This document shows, piece after piece, positions 7,326 to 14,227 of a stretch of DNA of 15,687 nt (positions are counted from its first letter, which is position 1; each line of letters opens with the position of its first letter). Position numbers and translations under genes: made by a program. Source of the DNA: JBCDBL01 sp039183635 (lineage in GTDB: Bacteria > Pseudomonadota > Alphaproteobacteria > Caulobacterales > Parvularculaceae); contig JBCDBL010000104.1 of the NCBI GenBank assembly GCA_039183635.1, forward strand, positions 1-15,687, in the 5' to 3' direction. The notes under the pieces are model-generated. The model saw only the letters and a list, made by a program, of their open reading frames with translations. It did no database searches and was not told the origin of the DNA.

Positions 7326-7757
7326 ATGCGCCTGGCCATTCTCGCTCTCTTTTGCGCCGGCGTTCTCAGCGCCTGCGGCGGCGGTGACGACAGCGGCGAC
7401 ATGAACGCCTCGGAAATACAAATCTCCATGGGCCGTGACGCGTTCCGCCGCGCCTGCGGCGCCTGCCACATGGCGGCGGAGAACGGCCGGAATATGGTCG
7501 GGCCGAACCTCTACGACATGATCGGCCGCGAAGCAGGCTCCCTCGACGGGTTCAGCTATTCCAAGGCCCTGAGGAGCGAAACCTTCAAATGGGACGAGCG
7601 TCGAATGTCTCTGTGGATTGAAAACCCGGACGCCCTGGTCACCGGCCACCGCATGAAATCCTATACGCCCGTGCGGGACCCGGCGCAGCGCGACGCTATC
7701 ATCGCGTACCTCGCCTCTCTCGCACCGGCCGAGGCCCCTGAAACGACCGCGAACTGA
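7326..7757 (+). CDS. Class I c-type cytochrome, lipoprotein
   Basis: Small mono-haem electron carrier of 143 aa. The N-terminus is a lipoprotein signal with lipobox LSAC (Cys17), so the mature protein is predicted to be lipid-anchored on the periplasmic side. The haem attachment site is CGACH (Cys44, Cys47, His48) and the likely axial Met is Met110 in GHRMKSYT, the usual cytochrome c2/c552 arrangement. The GPNLYDMIGR and NPDALVTGHRM segments resemble the soluble or membrane-tethered cytochromes that carry electrons between the bc1 complex and oxidases in alphaproteobacteria. The C-terminal tail is Ala/Pro/Glu-rich. The flanking genes are a helicase and an SGNH hydrolase, with no oxidase genes nearby, so the redox partner cannot be told from context. 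Mature lipidation is inferred from the motif. Confidence 0.9.
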   Translation: MRLAILALFCAGVLSACGGGDDSGDMNASEIQISMGRDAFRRACGACHMAAENGRNMVGPNLYDMIGREAGSLDGFSYSKALRSETFKWDERRMSLWIENPDALVTGHRMKSYTPVRDPAQRDAIIAYLASLAPAEAPETTAN

Positions 7758-7783
7758 GACGGACGCTTGCCTCATCCTGTCTG

Positions 7784-7834
7784 TTGGGCGATGGTGGATT
7801 TCAGCCGATAACAAGAATAACTTGCAATGTTATT
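7784..7834 (+). promoter_or_regulatory. Candidate promoter and dyad before the SGNH hydrolase gene
   Basis: TTGGGC (7784-7789), a 17-base spacer and GATAAC (7807-7812) form a modest promoter. Just after it, AATAAC and GTTATT (7816-7821 and 7829-7834) make a 6-bp inverted repeat around TTGCAAT, directly next to the ribosome site GAGGGG (7835-7840). A regulator bound here, or a 5'-end hairpin, could control translation. Weak evidence. Confidence 0.3.
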
Positions 7835-7846
7835 GAGGGGGCGAGC

Positions 7847-8545
7847 ATGAGCAGTGCTGCACGGATAATCCTTATCGTTTCACTTTTGGTCAACGCCGCC
7901 TTAATCGGCGGCGGCGCTTTTGCAGGGTTCAAACTTTACGGCGCCGTAAGCAACTTTGGCGACATGTTTGAAAAGTTCCTTGAACGCCAAAACGAAGCTT
8001 ACGCCGCAACGACCATCGAGACCGCAGACGCGGTTTTCCTCGGCGACAGCATCACTTACGAAGGTCTTTGGGAAGAATATTTCCCGGAGACTATTGTTGT
8101 GAACCGCGGCGTCATGGGGGACACAACCCAAGACATTCTGAACCGCTTCGACACGATCCCACAGCTCAACCCCTCAAAACTCTTTTTGATGATCGGCATA
8201 AACGATCTTAACGCAGGCATGGCGGGTGAAGACGTCATTGCGCGTTACAAGGTGCTGTTCGACCGTTTCGAAAACGAGCTTCCGCAAGCAGATGTATTTA
8301 TTCAAAGCGTTCTTCCCACGAATGATGAATGGGACGGCGGCTACGAACAATCGCAGATACTGGCCTTGAACACCTTCCTGAAGGCGGAGACAAAAGCGCG
8401 TGGATTTCAATACATGGATCTTCACCCAAAGTTCGTAAATGAAAACGGCGAGTTGCGCCGCAGCCTCAGCAATGACGGGATCCATTTGACCCACAAGGGG
8501 TACGCCCTGTGGGTGGACGAGATTAGACCGTATGTCGAGAGATAA
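7847..8545 (+). CDS. SGNH/GDSL-type hydrolase, membrane-anchored
   Basis: Predicted esterase/lipase of the SGNH superfamily, 232 aa. An N-terminal hydrophobic helix (about residues 7-31) has no clear cleavage site, so it is probably an anchor with the enzyme facing the periplasm. Block I is GDSIT with nucleophile Ser68; block II Gly88 lies in NRGVMGDTT; block III is GIND with Asn119; block V is DGIHL with Asp210 and His213. All catalytic and oxyanion residues are present. The NRG-x-GDTT context is like platelet-activating-factor acetylhydrolase/acyl-esterase relatives, but the substrate cannot be read. The ATG at 7847 is set by GAGGGG 6 bases upstream. GC content looks a little below the neighbours. 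It converges on the beta-barrel gene with a 24-bp gap. Confidence 0.9.
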   Translation: MSSAARIILIVSLLVNAALIGGGAFAGFKLYGAVSNFGDMFEKFLERQNEAYAATTIETADAVFLGDSITYEGLWEEYFPETIVVNRGVMGDTTQDILNRFDTIPQLNPSKLFLMIGINDLNAGMAGEDVIARYKVLFDRFENELPQADVFIQSVLPTNDEWDGGYEQSQILALNTFLKAETKARGFQYMDLHPKFVNENGELRRSLSNDGIHLTHKGYALWVDEIRPYVER

Positions 8546-8565
8546 CGCTAAATCCTGAAAGCGTT
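8544..8565. terminator. Weak bidirectional hairpin between convergent genes
   Basis: AACGCT and AGCGTT are perfect 6-bp inverted copies around a 10-base loop, between the convergent SGNH and beta-barrel genes. There is no T-run on either side, so termination efficiency is doubtful. Confidence 0.3.
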
Positions 8566-8569
8566 GCTC

Positions 8570-9415
8570 TCATCGCCTCGATTTTCGGCTATAATCACGG
8601 TCAATCCAAACACTAATCAGCGCCCCCGATTCACGCAGCACATTCTTGCCGGCGTAAGTGTGGAAGCCCCCAACCTGCAGCCTTATTTTAGGTGTGATGC
8701 GATAGGCCAAAGACAATTGCGCTTTATGCGCGCGGAAGGCCTCGAACGGCGCTCGGCCGTCGCCGTCGCTTATGGTGGAGAAGCTTTGGGCGAACACTTC
8801 CAGTTTCTTCGCAGCTTCAAAACCTAATGTGACGTCTGCGCGCCATTCGTTTGGCGGGCGACTGGTGCGCCACCGATAAGCGCCTTCTGCGTTGAGGAAA
8901 ACCTTACGATCGGCGATCTTGGCGCCATAGGCGCCGAGGAGACGCATCTCATAGGAAACGCCGCCGCCGGATAAGGGGGCGGCCCCTGTCGACTGCACCT
9001 TGGACCGCGAGGTCAGCCCCGGCTGGGCCGACACGATGAACCCGGCTCTCTGGTAAAGCCTTTGGCGCAGCGCAAATTCGATCCCGTCGCCGCCATAGGC
9101 TTTCATGGGCGGGTCCGCCCCGTCGTCGATCAGGCGCTGGTAGGCGGATCGCAGAACCAGTGTCGTACGATCCGTCACGCCGAATTCGCCGTAATATTCG
9201 ATCTCGTACTTTTGGAAGTCCGCCGGCCGCGCCGCCGCGCCGTTTTCGTCATAACGCCGGTGCGCATCGGCGTAGCGAAAGGTGAAAATCGAAAGCCCAC
9301 GATCCGTCGCCTGGGTCCAGGCGGCCGCGCTGGCTTTTTCGACCGGAATAAAACCGCAAACAAAGCCGATAAGACCGCAGACGGAGAAAAGTATTTTCGC
9401 CTGCGGCCTGCGCAT
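8570..9415 (-). CDS. Predicted outer-membrane beta-barrel protein, function unknown
   Basis: I do not recognise the family. The 281-aa product has a Sec signal peptide with likely cleavage after Ala-Ser-Ala (residue 30). The mature part is a series of about 10-12 alternating polar/hydrophobic strands joined by short turns such as VTDRT, IADRK and ITPKI, with many Tyr/Phe/Trp at strand ends, typical of an outer-membrane barrel. The C-terminus ends in Ser-Arg-Lys-Ser-Arg-Arg rather than an aromatic residue, so BAM recognition would have to use the preceding ALISVWID strand. Its ATG shares one base with the stop of the upstream aldolase gene (TGATG), so translation is probably coupled and the two proteins are expected to be made together. 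No strong ribosome site is seen. Confidence 0.75.
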   Translation of the reverse strand: MRRPQAKILFSVCGLIGFVCGFIPVEKASAAAWTQATDRGLSIFTFRYADAHRRYDENGAAARPADFQKYEIEYYGEFGVTDRTTLVLRSAYQRLIDDGADPPMKAYGGDGIEFALRQRLYQRAGFIVSAQPGLTSRSKVQSTGAAPLSGGGVSYEMRLLGAYGAKIADRKVFLNAEGAYRWRTSRPPNEWRADVTLGFEAAKKLEVFAQSFSTISDGDGRAPFEAFRAHKAQLSLAYRITPKIRLQVGGFHTYAGKNVLRESGALISVWIDRDYSRKSRR

Positions 9416-10263
9416 CAGTAGTCAAATCCGGGGTTAACGCGGTTCAGCTTGCGTAGGATACCAGGCCAGGCCAACGCGTCGCCAAGGCCTTTGACGAACG
9501 CGGGCGCCCCCTGCTTGCCCACAAGCTCGGACATGTCGTCATCGCACTCGACGAGATTATCGACGCCGCCAGCCTGGGCGAGAATTTGCGCTTTACATGC
9601 TTTTTCCAGGAAATACATGCGCAAGAACGCCGTCGCGCAATTCTCTCCCACGGTCAGTGTACCGTGGTTGCGCAACATCAGGAAGTTCTTCGCCCCCATA
9701 TCGGCGACAATGCGCTCCCGCTCATCAAGGTCGAGGGCGATGCCTTCATAATCATGGTACGCTACATCGTCGTGGACCACCATGCTGAATTGCGTAAGCT
9801 TGCGCAAACCATCCTTTTGCGCGGACACGGCGACACCGTAGTCGGAATGCAAATGCAAGACGCAATGCGCATCGGCTCTGGCGGCATGGACGGCGCTGTG
9901 GATGGTGAAGCCGGCCGGATTGGCGAAATACGGCGTCTCGCCAACGACCTGGCCCTCAGTATCGACCTTCAGAAGACAAGACGCTGTCATTTCTTCAAAA
10001 AAGACGCCGTATGGATTGATAAGAAAGCGCGGCGCCCCGCCCTCGTCCGGCGCACGCATGGAGATATGGGTGAACACCATATCGTCCCAGCCGTAAAGGG
10101 CGACGAGCCGGTATGTGGCGGCGAGATCGCAGCGCGCGCGCCATTCAACCTCGGACACCTCCCCGCGTAAGGACGGTTGACCGGCGGGATCGGGAATATC
10201 GAACCCCTCGTCCTGCTTCAAAGCGTCTAGATCTTGTTTGGGGATTTTATTGGTGGCCGCCAT
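9415..10263 (-). CDS. Class II aldolase/adducin family protein
   Basis: Protein of 282 aa with the class II aldolase/adducin head fold, no signal peptide, expected in the cytoplasm. The three zinc-binding histidines are recognisable: His137 and His139 in VLHLHS, and His200 in RNHGT. The position of the catalytic Glu of fuculose- and rhamnulose-phosphate aldolases falls in NPAGFTIHSAVH (residues 115-126) and appears to be non-acidic, as in many adducin-like members, so retro-aldol activity is uncertain. The first ~35 residues are a polar extension. The start is well set: AGGAGG (10269-10274) lies 5 bases before the ATG. It follows egtB by 42 bp and overlaps the barrel gene, suggesting a three-gene operon. 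The substrate is unknown; an isomerase, epimerase or non-enzymatic role is possible. Confidence 0.9.
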   Translation of the reverse strand: MAATNKIPKQDLDALKQDEGFDIPDPAGQPSLRGEVSEVEWRARCDLAATYRLVALYGWDDMVFTHISMRAPDEGGAPRFLINPYGVFFEEMTASCLLKVDTEGQVVGETPYFANPAGFTIHSAVHAARADAHCVLHLHSDYGVAVSAQKDGLRKLTQFSMVVHDDVAYHDYEGIALDLDERERIVADMGAKNFLMLRNHGTLTVGENCATAFLRMYFLEKACKAQILAQAGGVDNLVECDDDMSELVGKQGAPAFVKGLGDALAWPGILRKLNRVNPGFDY

Positions 10264-10268
10264 GACTT

Positions 10269-10274
10269 CCTCCT
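10269..10274 (-). promoter_or_regulatory. Strong ribosome binding site of the aldolase gene
   Basis: A perfect AGGAGG on the minus strand lies 5 bases before the ATG at 10263, the strongest ribosome site seen in the window. Confidence 0.85.
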
Positions 10275-10305
10275 GAATACGCGCGTTATTAAAACACGCC
10301 CAACA

Positions 10306-11580
10306 TCAAACGTCCCGCGCCAAACGCAGCCCTGAAAACTGCCAGCGCGTCCATGGCTGGAAAAAATTGCGGTAGGTGCGGCGGATATGCCCCTCGGGCG
10401 TGGCGCAGGAGCCGCCGCGCAGCACCATCTGATTGCTCATGAATTTGCCGTTATACTCACCGATGGCGTCCTTCGACGCGCGGTAGCCCGGGTAAGGCGT
10501 ATACGGGCTTTGGGTCCATTCCCAGACGTCGCCGAACATTTGCAAAAGACCTTCGTCGTCCGGCGCCGGGCGCGGTGCGTCAGGCGTCGCATTTTTCAAA
10601 AACCCGCCTTCAACGGGAAGGCCCGCCGCCGCCCGCTCCCACTCGCTTTCCGTAGGCAAGCGGTATCCTGTCCAAGCCGCATAGGCGTCGGCCTCGTAAT
10701 GGCTGACATGGCATACGGGCGCGTTCGGATTCAACGGTCGCTCTCCAAAAAGGGTGTACTCCAGCCACTGAGCGCCGTCCTTACGCCAATAGAGCGGCGC
10801 GTCCCATCTCCCGCTTTGGGCGGCGTCCCATCCGTCCGACAACCACAACGCACTGTCGCGGTAACCGCCGTCTTCTATGAACGCGATGTATTCCGCCACC
10901 GTCACCGGCCGCCTCGCCAGTTCAAACGCCCCGATATAGACGTCATGGGCCGGGCCTTCATTGTCGAATGAAAAACCGCCCCCGTCATGGCCAAGACGGC
11001 CCATGCCGCCCCCAAATCTCACCCAACCCGTCGTGGGCTTTGAACCACAGGCGGCGCAAGGCGCGGGACCGTCGTAGGGGCCGGGCATCAGCGGGTTCTG
11101 ATACAGGCCATGCTTGATATCCGTAAGCAAAAGCTCTTGATGCTGCTCCTCATGGGCGAGCCCCAGGGCGACCAGCGGCGTTACCGTCTCAACCGTCTTG
11201 TGGTCGGCGGTTTCCAAAAACCGTTGCATCCCGGCGTTCACATGCGCCCGGTAAGCGCGCACCTCATCGCCGCTCGGCCGAGACAGCATGCCCCGCTCCC
11301 CGCGGGGATGGCGCTCGCCGACCTGTCGGTAATAGGAATTGAACAACACGCTGAACGCCGGATGACAGGCCTCGTACGCGTCGAAATAAGGCTGCAAAAG
11401 GAAGGTTTCGAAAAACCAGGACGTATGGGCCAGGTTCCATTTCGTAGGGCTCGCCTCGACCATGGATTGCACCATCTGGTCTTCATCGCTCAGCGGCGCA
11501 GCGAGGCGTTCGCTATTTCCGCGCACCTCCTGGAAGCGCTCCAACAAGGCGTCAGCCCGTGCGGGGGGGTCGTAGGGCAT
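10306..11580 (-). CDS. egtB: Ergothioneine biosynthesis protein EgtB (iron-dependent sulfoxide synthase)
   Basis: Non-haem iron enzyme that joins hercynine to a thiol donor (gamma-glutamylcysteine or cysteine) with O2 in ergothioneine synthesis. It has 424 aa, the normal size. The N-terminal DinB-like domain carries the iron ligands: His52 in NLAHTSW and the HxxxHxE motif HEEQHQE (His143, His147, Glu149). The C-terminal half is a formylglycine-generating-enzyme-type domain with GYRLPTESEWE, FGDVWEWT, VLRGGSCAT and the family-typical ending RWQFSGLRLARD. The ATG at 11580 is preferred over the preceding TTG at 11583 because GGGAG sits 7 bases before it. No egtD (hercynine-forming methyltransferase) is in the window, unlike the usual egtB-egtD pairing. 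The selenoneine synthase SenA is a homologue, but no senB-like gene is present either. Confidence 0.93.
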   Translation of the reverse strand: MPYDPPARADALLERFQEVRGNSERLAAPLSDEDQMVQSMVEASPTKWNLAHTSWFFETFLLQPYFDAYEACHPAFSVLFNSYYRQVGERHPRGERGMLSRPSGDEVRAYRAHVNAGMQRFLETADHKTVETVTPLVALGLAHEEQHQELLLTDIKHGLYQNPLMPGPYDGPAPCAACGSKPTTGWVRFGGGMGRLGHDGGGFSFDNEGPAHDVYIGAFELARRPVTVAEYIAFIEDGGYRDSALWLSDGWDAAQSGRWDAPLYWRKDGAQWLEYTLFGERPLNPNAPVCHVSHYEADAYAAWTGYRLPTESEWERAAAGLPVEGGFLKNATPDAPRPAPDDEGLLQMFGDVWEWTQSPYTPYPGYRASKDAIGEYNGKFMSNQMVLRGGSCATPEGHIRRTYRNFFQPWTRWQFSGLRLARDV

Positions 11581-11680
11581 CAAGAATCTCCCGTCGCGTG
11601 CGGCCGAACCCTAGCATGGCGTCTATCGATGGCGAGACTTTTTCGCATCCTGCCATGGAATTAAGGCGACGAGACTTGCT

Positions 11681-11708
11681 ATGACAGGCGGACGAAAAAC
11701 TCTATAAG
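11681..11708 (+). promoter_or_regulatory. Candidate sigma-70 promoter of nadK
   Basis: ATGACA (5 of 6 to the -35 consensus), a 16-base spacer and TATAAG (11703-11708, 5 of 6 to the -10) lie in the 167-bp divergent spacer between egtB and nadK. The predicted leader is about 33 bases and contains the AAGGA ribosome site at 11738-11742. Confidence 0.55.
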
Positions 11709-11747
11709 CGCTCACGGCGCACTTTTTGCGCGAACCGAAGGACGGTC

Positions 11748-12515
11748 ATGGACGTTCAAAAAATCGCTTTTCTCGCCAGCGAAAAGCCGGACGCCGCCAA
11801 AGGCGTTCAGGATCTTATCGCGCGATATGGCGACTGCCCGCCGGAAGAGGCGGACGTGATCTGTCCCGTCGGCGGCGACGGCTTTATGCTGCAAACCCTG
11901 CGCGAATACATGAGCGCCAAGGCCTGTTTTTACGGCATCAACCGCGGCACCGTCGGTTTCCTCATGAACGAGTTTCTCCTGGACGACCTGCCGACCCGGA
12001 TCGCCTCGGCGGAGCGGGCCGGCATTCACCCCCTGGAAATGACAGCCAGCACCGTCTCAGGAGAGGTCTTTTCCGCCCTCGCCATCAACGACATCTCCAT
12101 GTTTCGAGAAACCCGCCAGACGGCGCATATTCGCATCAGCATCGACGGAAAAGTGCGCATGGACAAGCTTGTGTGCGACGGCGTCCTCCTTGCAACGCCG
12201 GCTGGCAGCACCGCCTACAATTTGTCAGCTCACGGACCAATACTTCCAATCGACGCGCACCTTCTCGCCCTTACCCCGATCAGCGCGTTTCGTCCACGGC
12301 GCTGGCGCGGCGCATTGTTGCCGCGCCACGCCAAGGTCGTATTCGAGGCGTTGTCGCCCGAATTCAGGCCCGTGAGCGCCGTTGCGGACAATTATGAGGT
12401 CCGCAACGTCGTTCGGGCCGAGGTGCGGGAGGATCGCTCCCGACGGATGACGGTCCTGTTCGATAAAGGCCACTCCTTAGAAGAACGCATTCTGCAAGAA
12501 CAATTCGCGGTGTAA
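11748..12515 (+). CDS. nadK: NAD kinase
   Basis: ATP-dependent phosphorylation of NAD to NADP, the only route to NADP in most bacteria; cytoplasmic. The 255-aa length is that of the short alphaproteobacterial form. The nucleotide-binding GGDG motif is at residues 42-45, an NE/D motif is present as AIND at 112-115, and the glycine-rich DGVLLATPAGSTAY is at 144-157. The region GINRGTVGFL (63-72) is also characteristic. The start is set by AAGGA 5 bases upstream of the ATG. The stop is only 4 bp before the TTG start of the AbrB-like membrane protein, so the two are probably co-transcribed. Nothing in the sequence suggests loss of function. Confidence 0.96.
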   Translation: MDVQKIAFLASEKPDAAKGVQDLIARYGDCPPEEADVICPVGGDGFMLQTLREYMSAKACFYGINRGTVGFLMNEFLLDDLPTRIASAERAGIHPLEMTASTVSGEVFSALAINDISMFRETRQTAHIRISIDGKVRMDKLVCDGVLLATPAGSTAYNLSAHGPILPIDAHLLALTPISAFRPRRWRGALLPRHAKVVFEALSPEFRPVSAVADNYEVRNVVRAEVREDRSRRMTVLFDKGHSLEERILQEQFAV

Positions 12516-12519
12516 CGCT

Positions 12520-13584
12520 TTGTCCGATCCGCAGGACACAGCGCCGTTCCCATGGCCGCGCCTCGCCCTCGCCCTTGCGATCGGCGCGGCGGGCGGCTTG
12601 TTTTTTGTCGCAATTAGAGCGCCTTTGCCCTGGATGCTGGGCGCCATGGTGTTCACCACCGCAGCCGCGCTCGCCGGAGCGCCGCTCGCCATGCACAAAC
12701 CGTTGCGTCAGGTCTTCGGCGCAATCCTCGGCGTCATGCTGGGCTCGGCGTTTACGCCGCAGCTCGCCGGCCAACTCCCCGCGTGGGGGTTCATCGCCTT
12801 GATCTCCCTTTTCGCAGCGGGCGTCGCCGGGTTTTTCGGGTACTGGATATTCCGCACACTTGGACGCCTTGGACCTGACGCCGCCTTTCTCGCAGCCATG
12901 CCAGGCGGCATCAACGAGGCGGCGATCATCGCCGAGGATACAGGCGTGGACCCACGCCCCGTAATGCTTGCGCACGCCATACGCATACTGATCGTCATTC
13001 TTCTGCTCGCCCCCCTGTTCCGTATTTTTTTCGATGCAGGGCCGTCCAACGGCGGGCCCGCTTTCCTGCCTGCCGGTGAGTTGACGTTGAGGGAGGCGGG
13101 CGTGCTTGTCGCCTGCGCCGTAATCGGCTTTCCACTTGCGCGCCTTTTAAAGCTTCCGGCGCCGGTGTTCGTCGGCCCCATGGTGCTGTCCGCAGCCGCA
13201 CACATGACCGGGCTCAGCCACGCCGCGCCGCCAGGCTGGCTCATTGCGTTGTCGCAAGTGGTGCTGGGCGCAGGACTTGGGGCGCGCTTTTCCAATTTAG
13301 GCGGCCATGGCCTCATACGCCCTGCGGCGACATCCGTTCTCGTGGCAAGCCTCATGGCGGCGGTGTCCGCCGCCGCGGCGGCAGGCGCCGCTCTCGTTCT
13401 CAGCCTTTCCATTCCATCTGCAATTTTAGGTTTCGCGCCCGGCGGCGTTACCGAAATGTCCCTGATCGCCCTTGCGATCGGCGCCGACCCGGCTTTCGTT
13501 TCCGCGCTTCATATAATAAGAATAGGAGCCGTTATCATCATCGCGCCTAAGTTGTTTTTTGCCATGCGGGACAAAACAACCTAA
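12520..13584 (+). CDS. AbrB family membrane protein (internal duplication)
   Basis: Polytopic inner-membrane protein of 354 aa with about 9-10 hydrophobic helices, of the family called AbrB/ammonia monooxygenase in databases; despite the name it is not a DNA-binding regulator. The duplication is visible: PLPWMLGAMV with VFGAILGVMLGSAFT in the first half matches PAPVFVGPMV with SQVVLGAGLGARFS in the second, and AAMPGGINEAAIIAEDTGVDP matches FAPGGVTEMSLIALAIGADP. The start is TTG at 12520: no ATG or GTG is available in frame before the first helix, and homologues have a similar short polar N-terminus. It follows nadK by 4 bp and has no obvious ribosome site, which suggests coupling. The family is probably a transporter; its substrate is unknown. 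Confidence 0.88.
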   Translation: MSDPQDTAPFPWPRLALALAIGAAGGLFFVAIRAPLPWMLGAMVFTTAAALAGAPLAMHKPLRQVFGAILGVMLGSAFTPQLAGQLPAWGFIALISLFAAGVAGFFGYWIFRTLGRLGPDAAFLAAMPGGINEAAIIAEDTGVDPRPVMLAHAIRILIVILLLAPLFRIFFDAGPSNGGPAFLPAGELTLREAGVLVACAVIGFPLARLLKLPAPVFVGPMVLSAAAHMTGLSHAAPPGWLIALSQVVLGAGLGARFSNLGGHGLIRPAATSVLVASLMAAVSAAAAAGAALVLSLSIPSAILGFAPGGVTEMSLIALAIGADPAFVSALHIIRIGAVIIIAPKLFFAMRDKTT

Positions 13585-13661
13585 GCGTTCGCTTACAAAG
13601 TGTTAAGCATAACAGTAGACTGTGCAGCGGGAGGTCCGCGCGACGGGCTAGGACGCACAAA

Positions 13662-14084
13662 ATGTCGGATGAATTTTACGCTAAACTTCGGGTGCTTGTT
13701 GTGGATGACAACAAGCATGCGCGTAAGCTTGCGCAACGAATACTAAACGCGCTCGGCTGCAGCGACGTCAAAGAAGCCGTCAACGCCGAGGAGGCCTGGT
13801 CCCATATCGTCAGCCAGGATTTTCATATCTTGCTGCTTGATTATAAAATGGAGCCAGTGGACGGCATCTCTCTGGCCAAGCGAATCAGAACGGACCCGGC
13901 CTCGCCCCATCCCGGCGTTCCAATTATCCTCGTCACCGCGGAGCCTAGCCTGCAGGCCATGCAAGCCGCCCGCGCCGCCGGGATTGACGAAGTCTTGCCC
14001 AAACCGTTTTCCCCCCAAGGATTAAAAGAACGGGTCGAGGCTATCGTCAAACGGGCCGACTCTGCTCAAAACCCTCACGATTGA
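13662..14084 (+). CDS. Single-domain response regulator (CheY-like receiver)
   Basis: Stand-alone phospho-receiver, 140 aa, no output domain. The acidic pair is Asp15-Asp16 in VVDDN, the phospho-acceptor is Asp60 in LLLDYKMEPVDG, the switch Thr is Thr92 in LVTAE, and the conserved Lys is Lys114 in LPKPF, so all phosphorylation residues are intact. A short polar tail follows helix 5. AGGA lies 8 bases before the ATG. No histidine kinase is in the window. The next gene in the same direction, 143 bp on, encodes a degenerate EAL protein, which may be a partner; otherwise it may act in a phosphorelay or on the flagellar motor, as other single-domain receivers do. The partner is inferred from context only. 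Confidence 0.92.
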   Translation: MSDEFYAKLRVLVVDDNKHARKLAQRILNALGCSDVKEAVNAEEAWSHIVSQDFHILLLDYKMEPVDGISLAKRIRTDPASPHPGVPIILVTAEPSLQAMQAARAAGIDEVLPKPFSPQGLKERVEAIVKRADSAQNPHD

Positions 14085-14106
14085 TCTGGGCGACGTCGCA
14101 GTTCCA

Positions 14107-14123
14107 GGCGGTTCGGACCCGCC
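14107..14123 (+). terminator. Short GC hairpin after the receiver gene
   Basis: GGCGGTTCGGACCCGCC can fold into about 6 pairs with one bulge and a TCGG loop. There is no T-run, so it is a weak candidate for the end of the receiver transcript. Confidence 0.25.
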
Positions 14124-14185
14124 GCACCGTGGCGCGCATATAGGCAATCTTAACGGTAACGCGTCACTCTATGGGGGAGACGTTT

Positions 14186-14198
14186 GGCGATCATCGCC
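14186..14198. promoter_or_regulatory. Perfect palindrome upstream of the EAL gene
   Basis: GGCGAT-C-ATCGCC is a perfect inverted repeat centred 36 bases before the ATG at 14228. It could be an operator. If the alternative start at 14171 were used it would lie inside the coding region. Confidence 0.35.
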
Positions 14199-14227
14199 GA
14201 CGGGACGGACTTTCGGGATATGGGATA

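Noticed and set aside
12108..12122. AIND in NAD kinase instead of the more usual NE as a possible inactivating change
   Set aside because: The family motif is described as NE/D, so Asp is an accepted variant.
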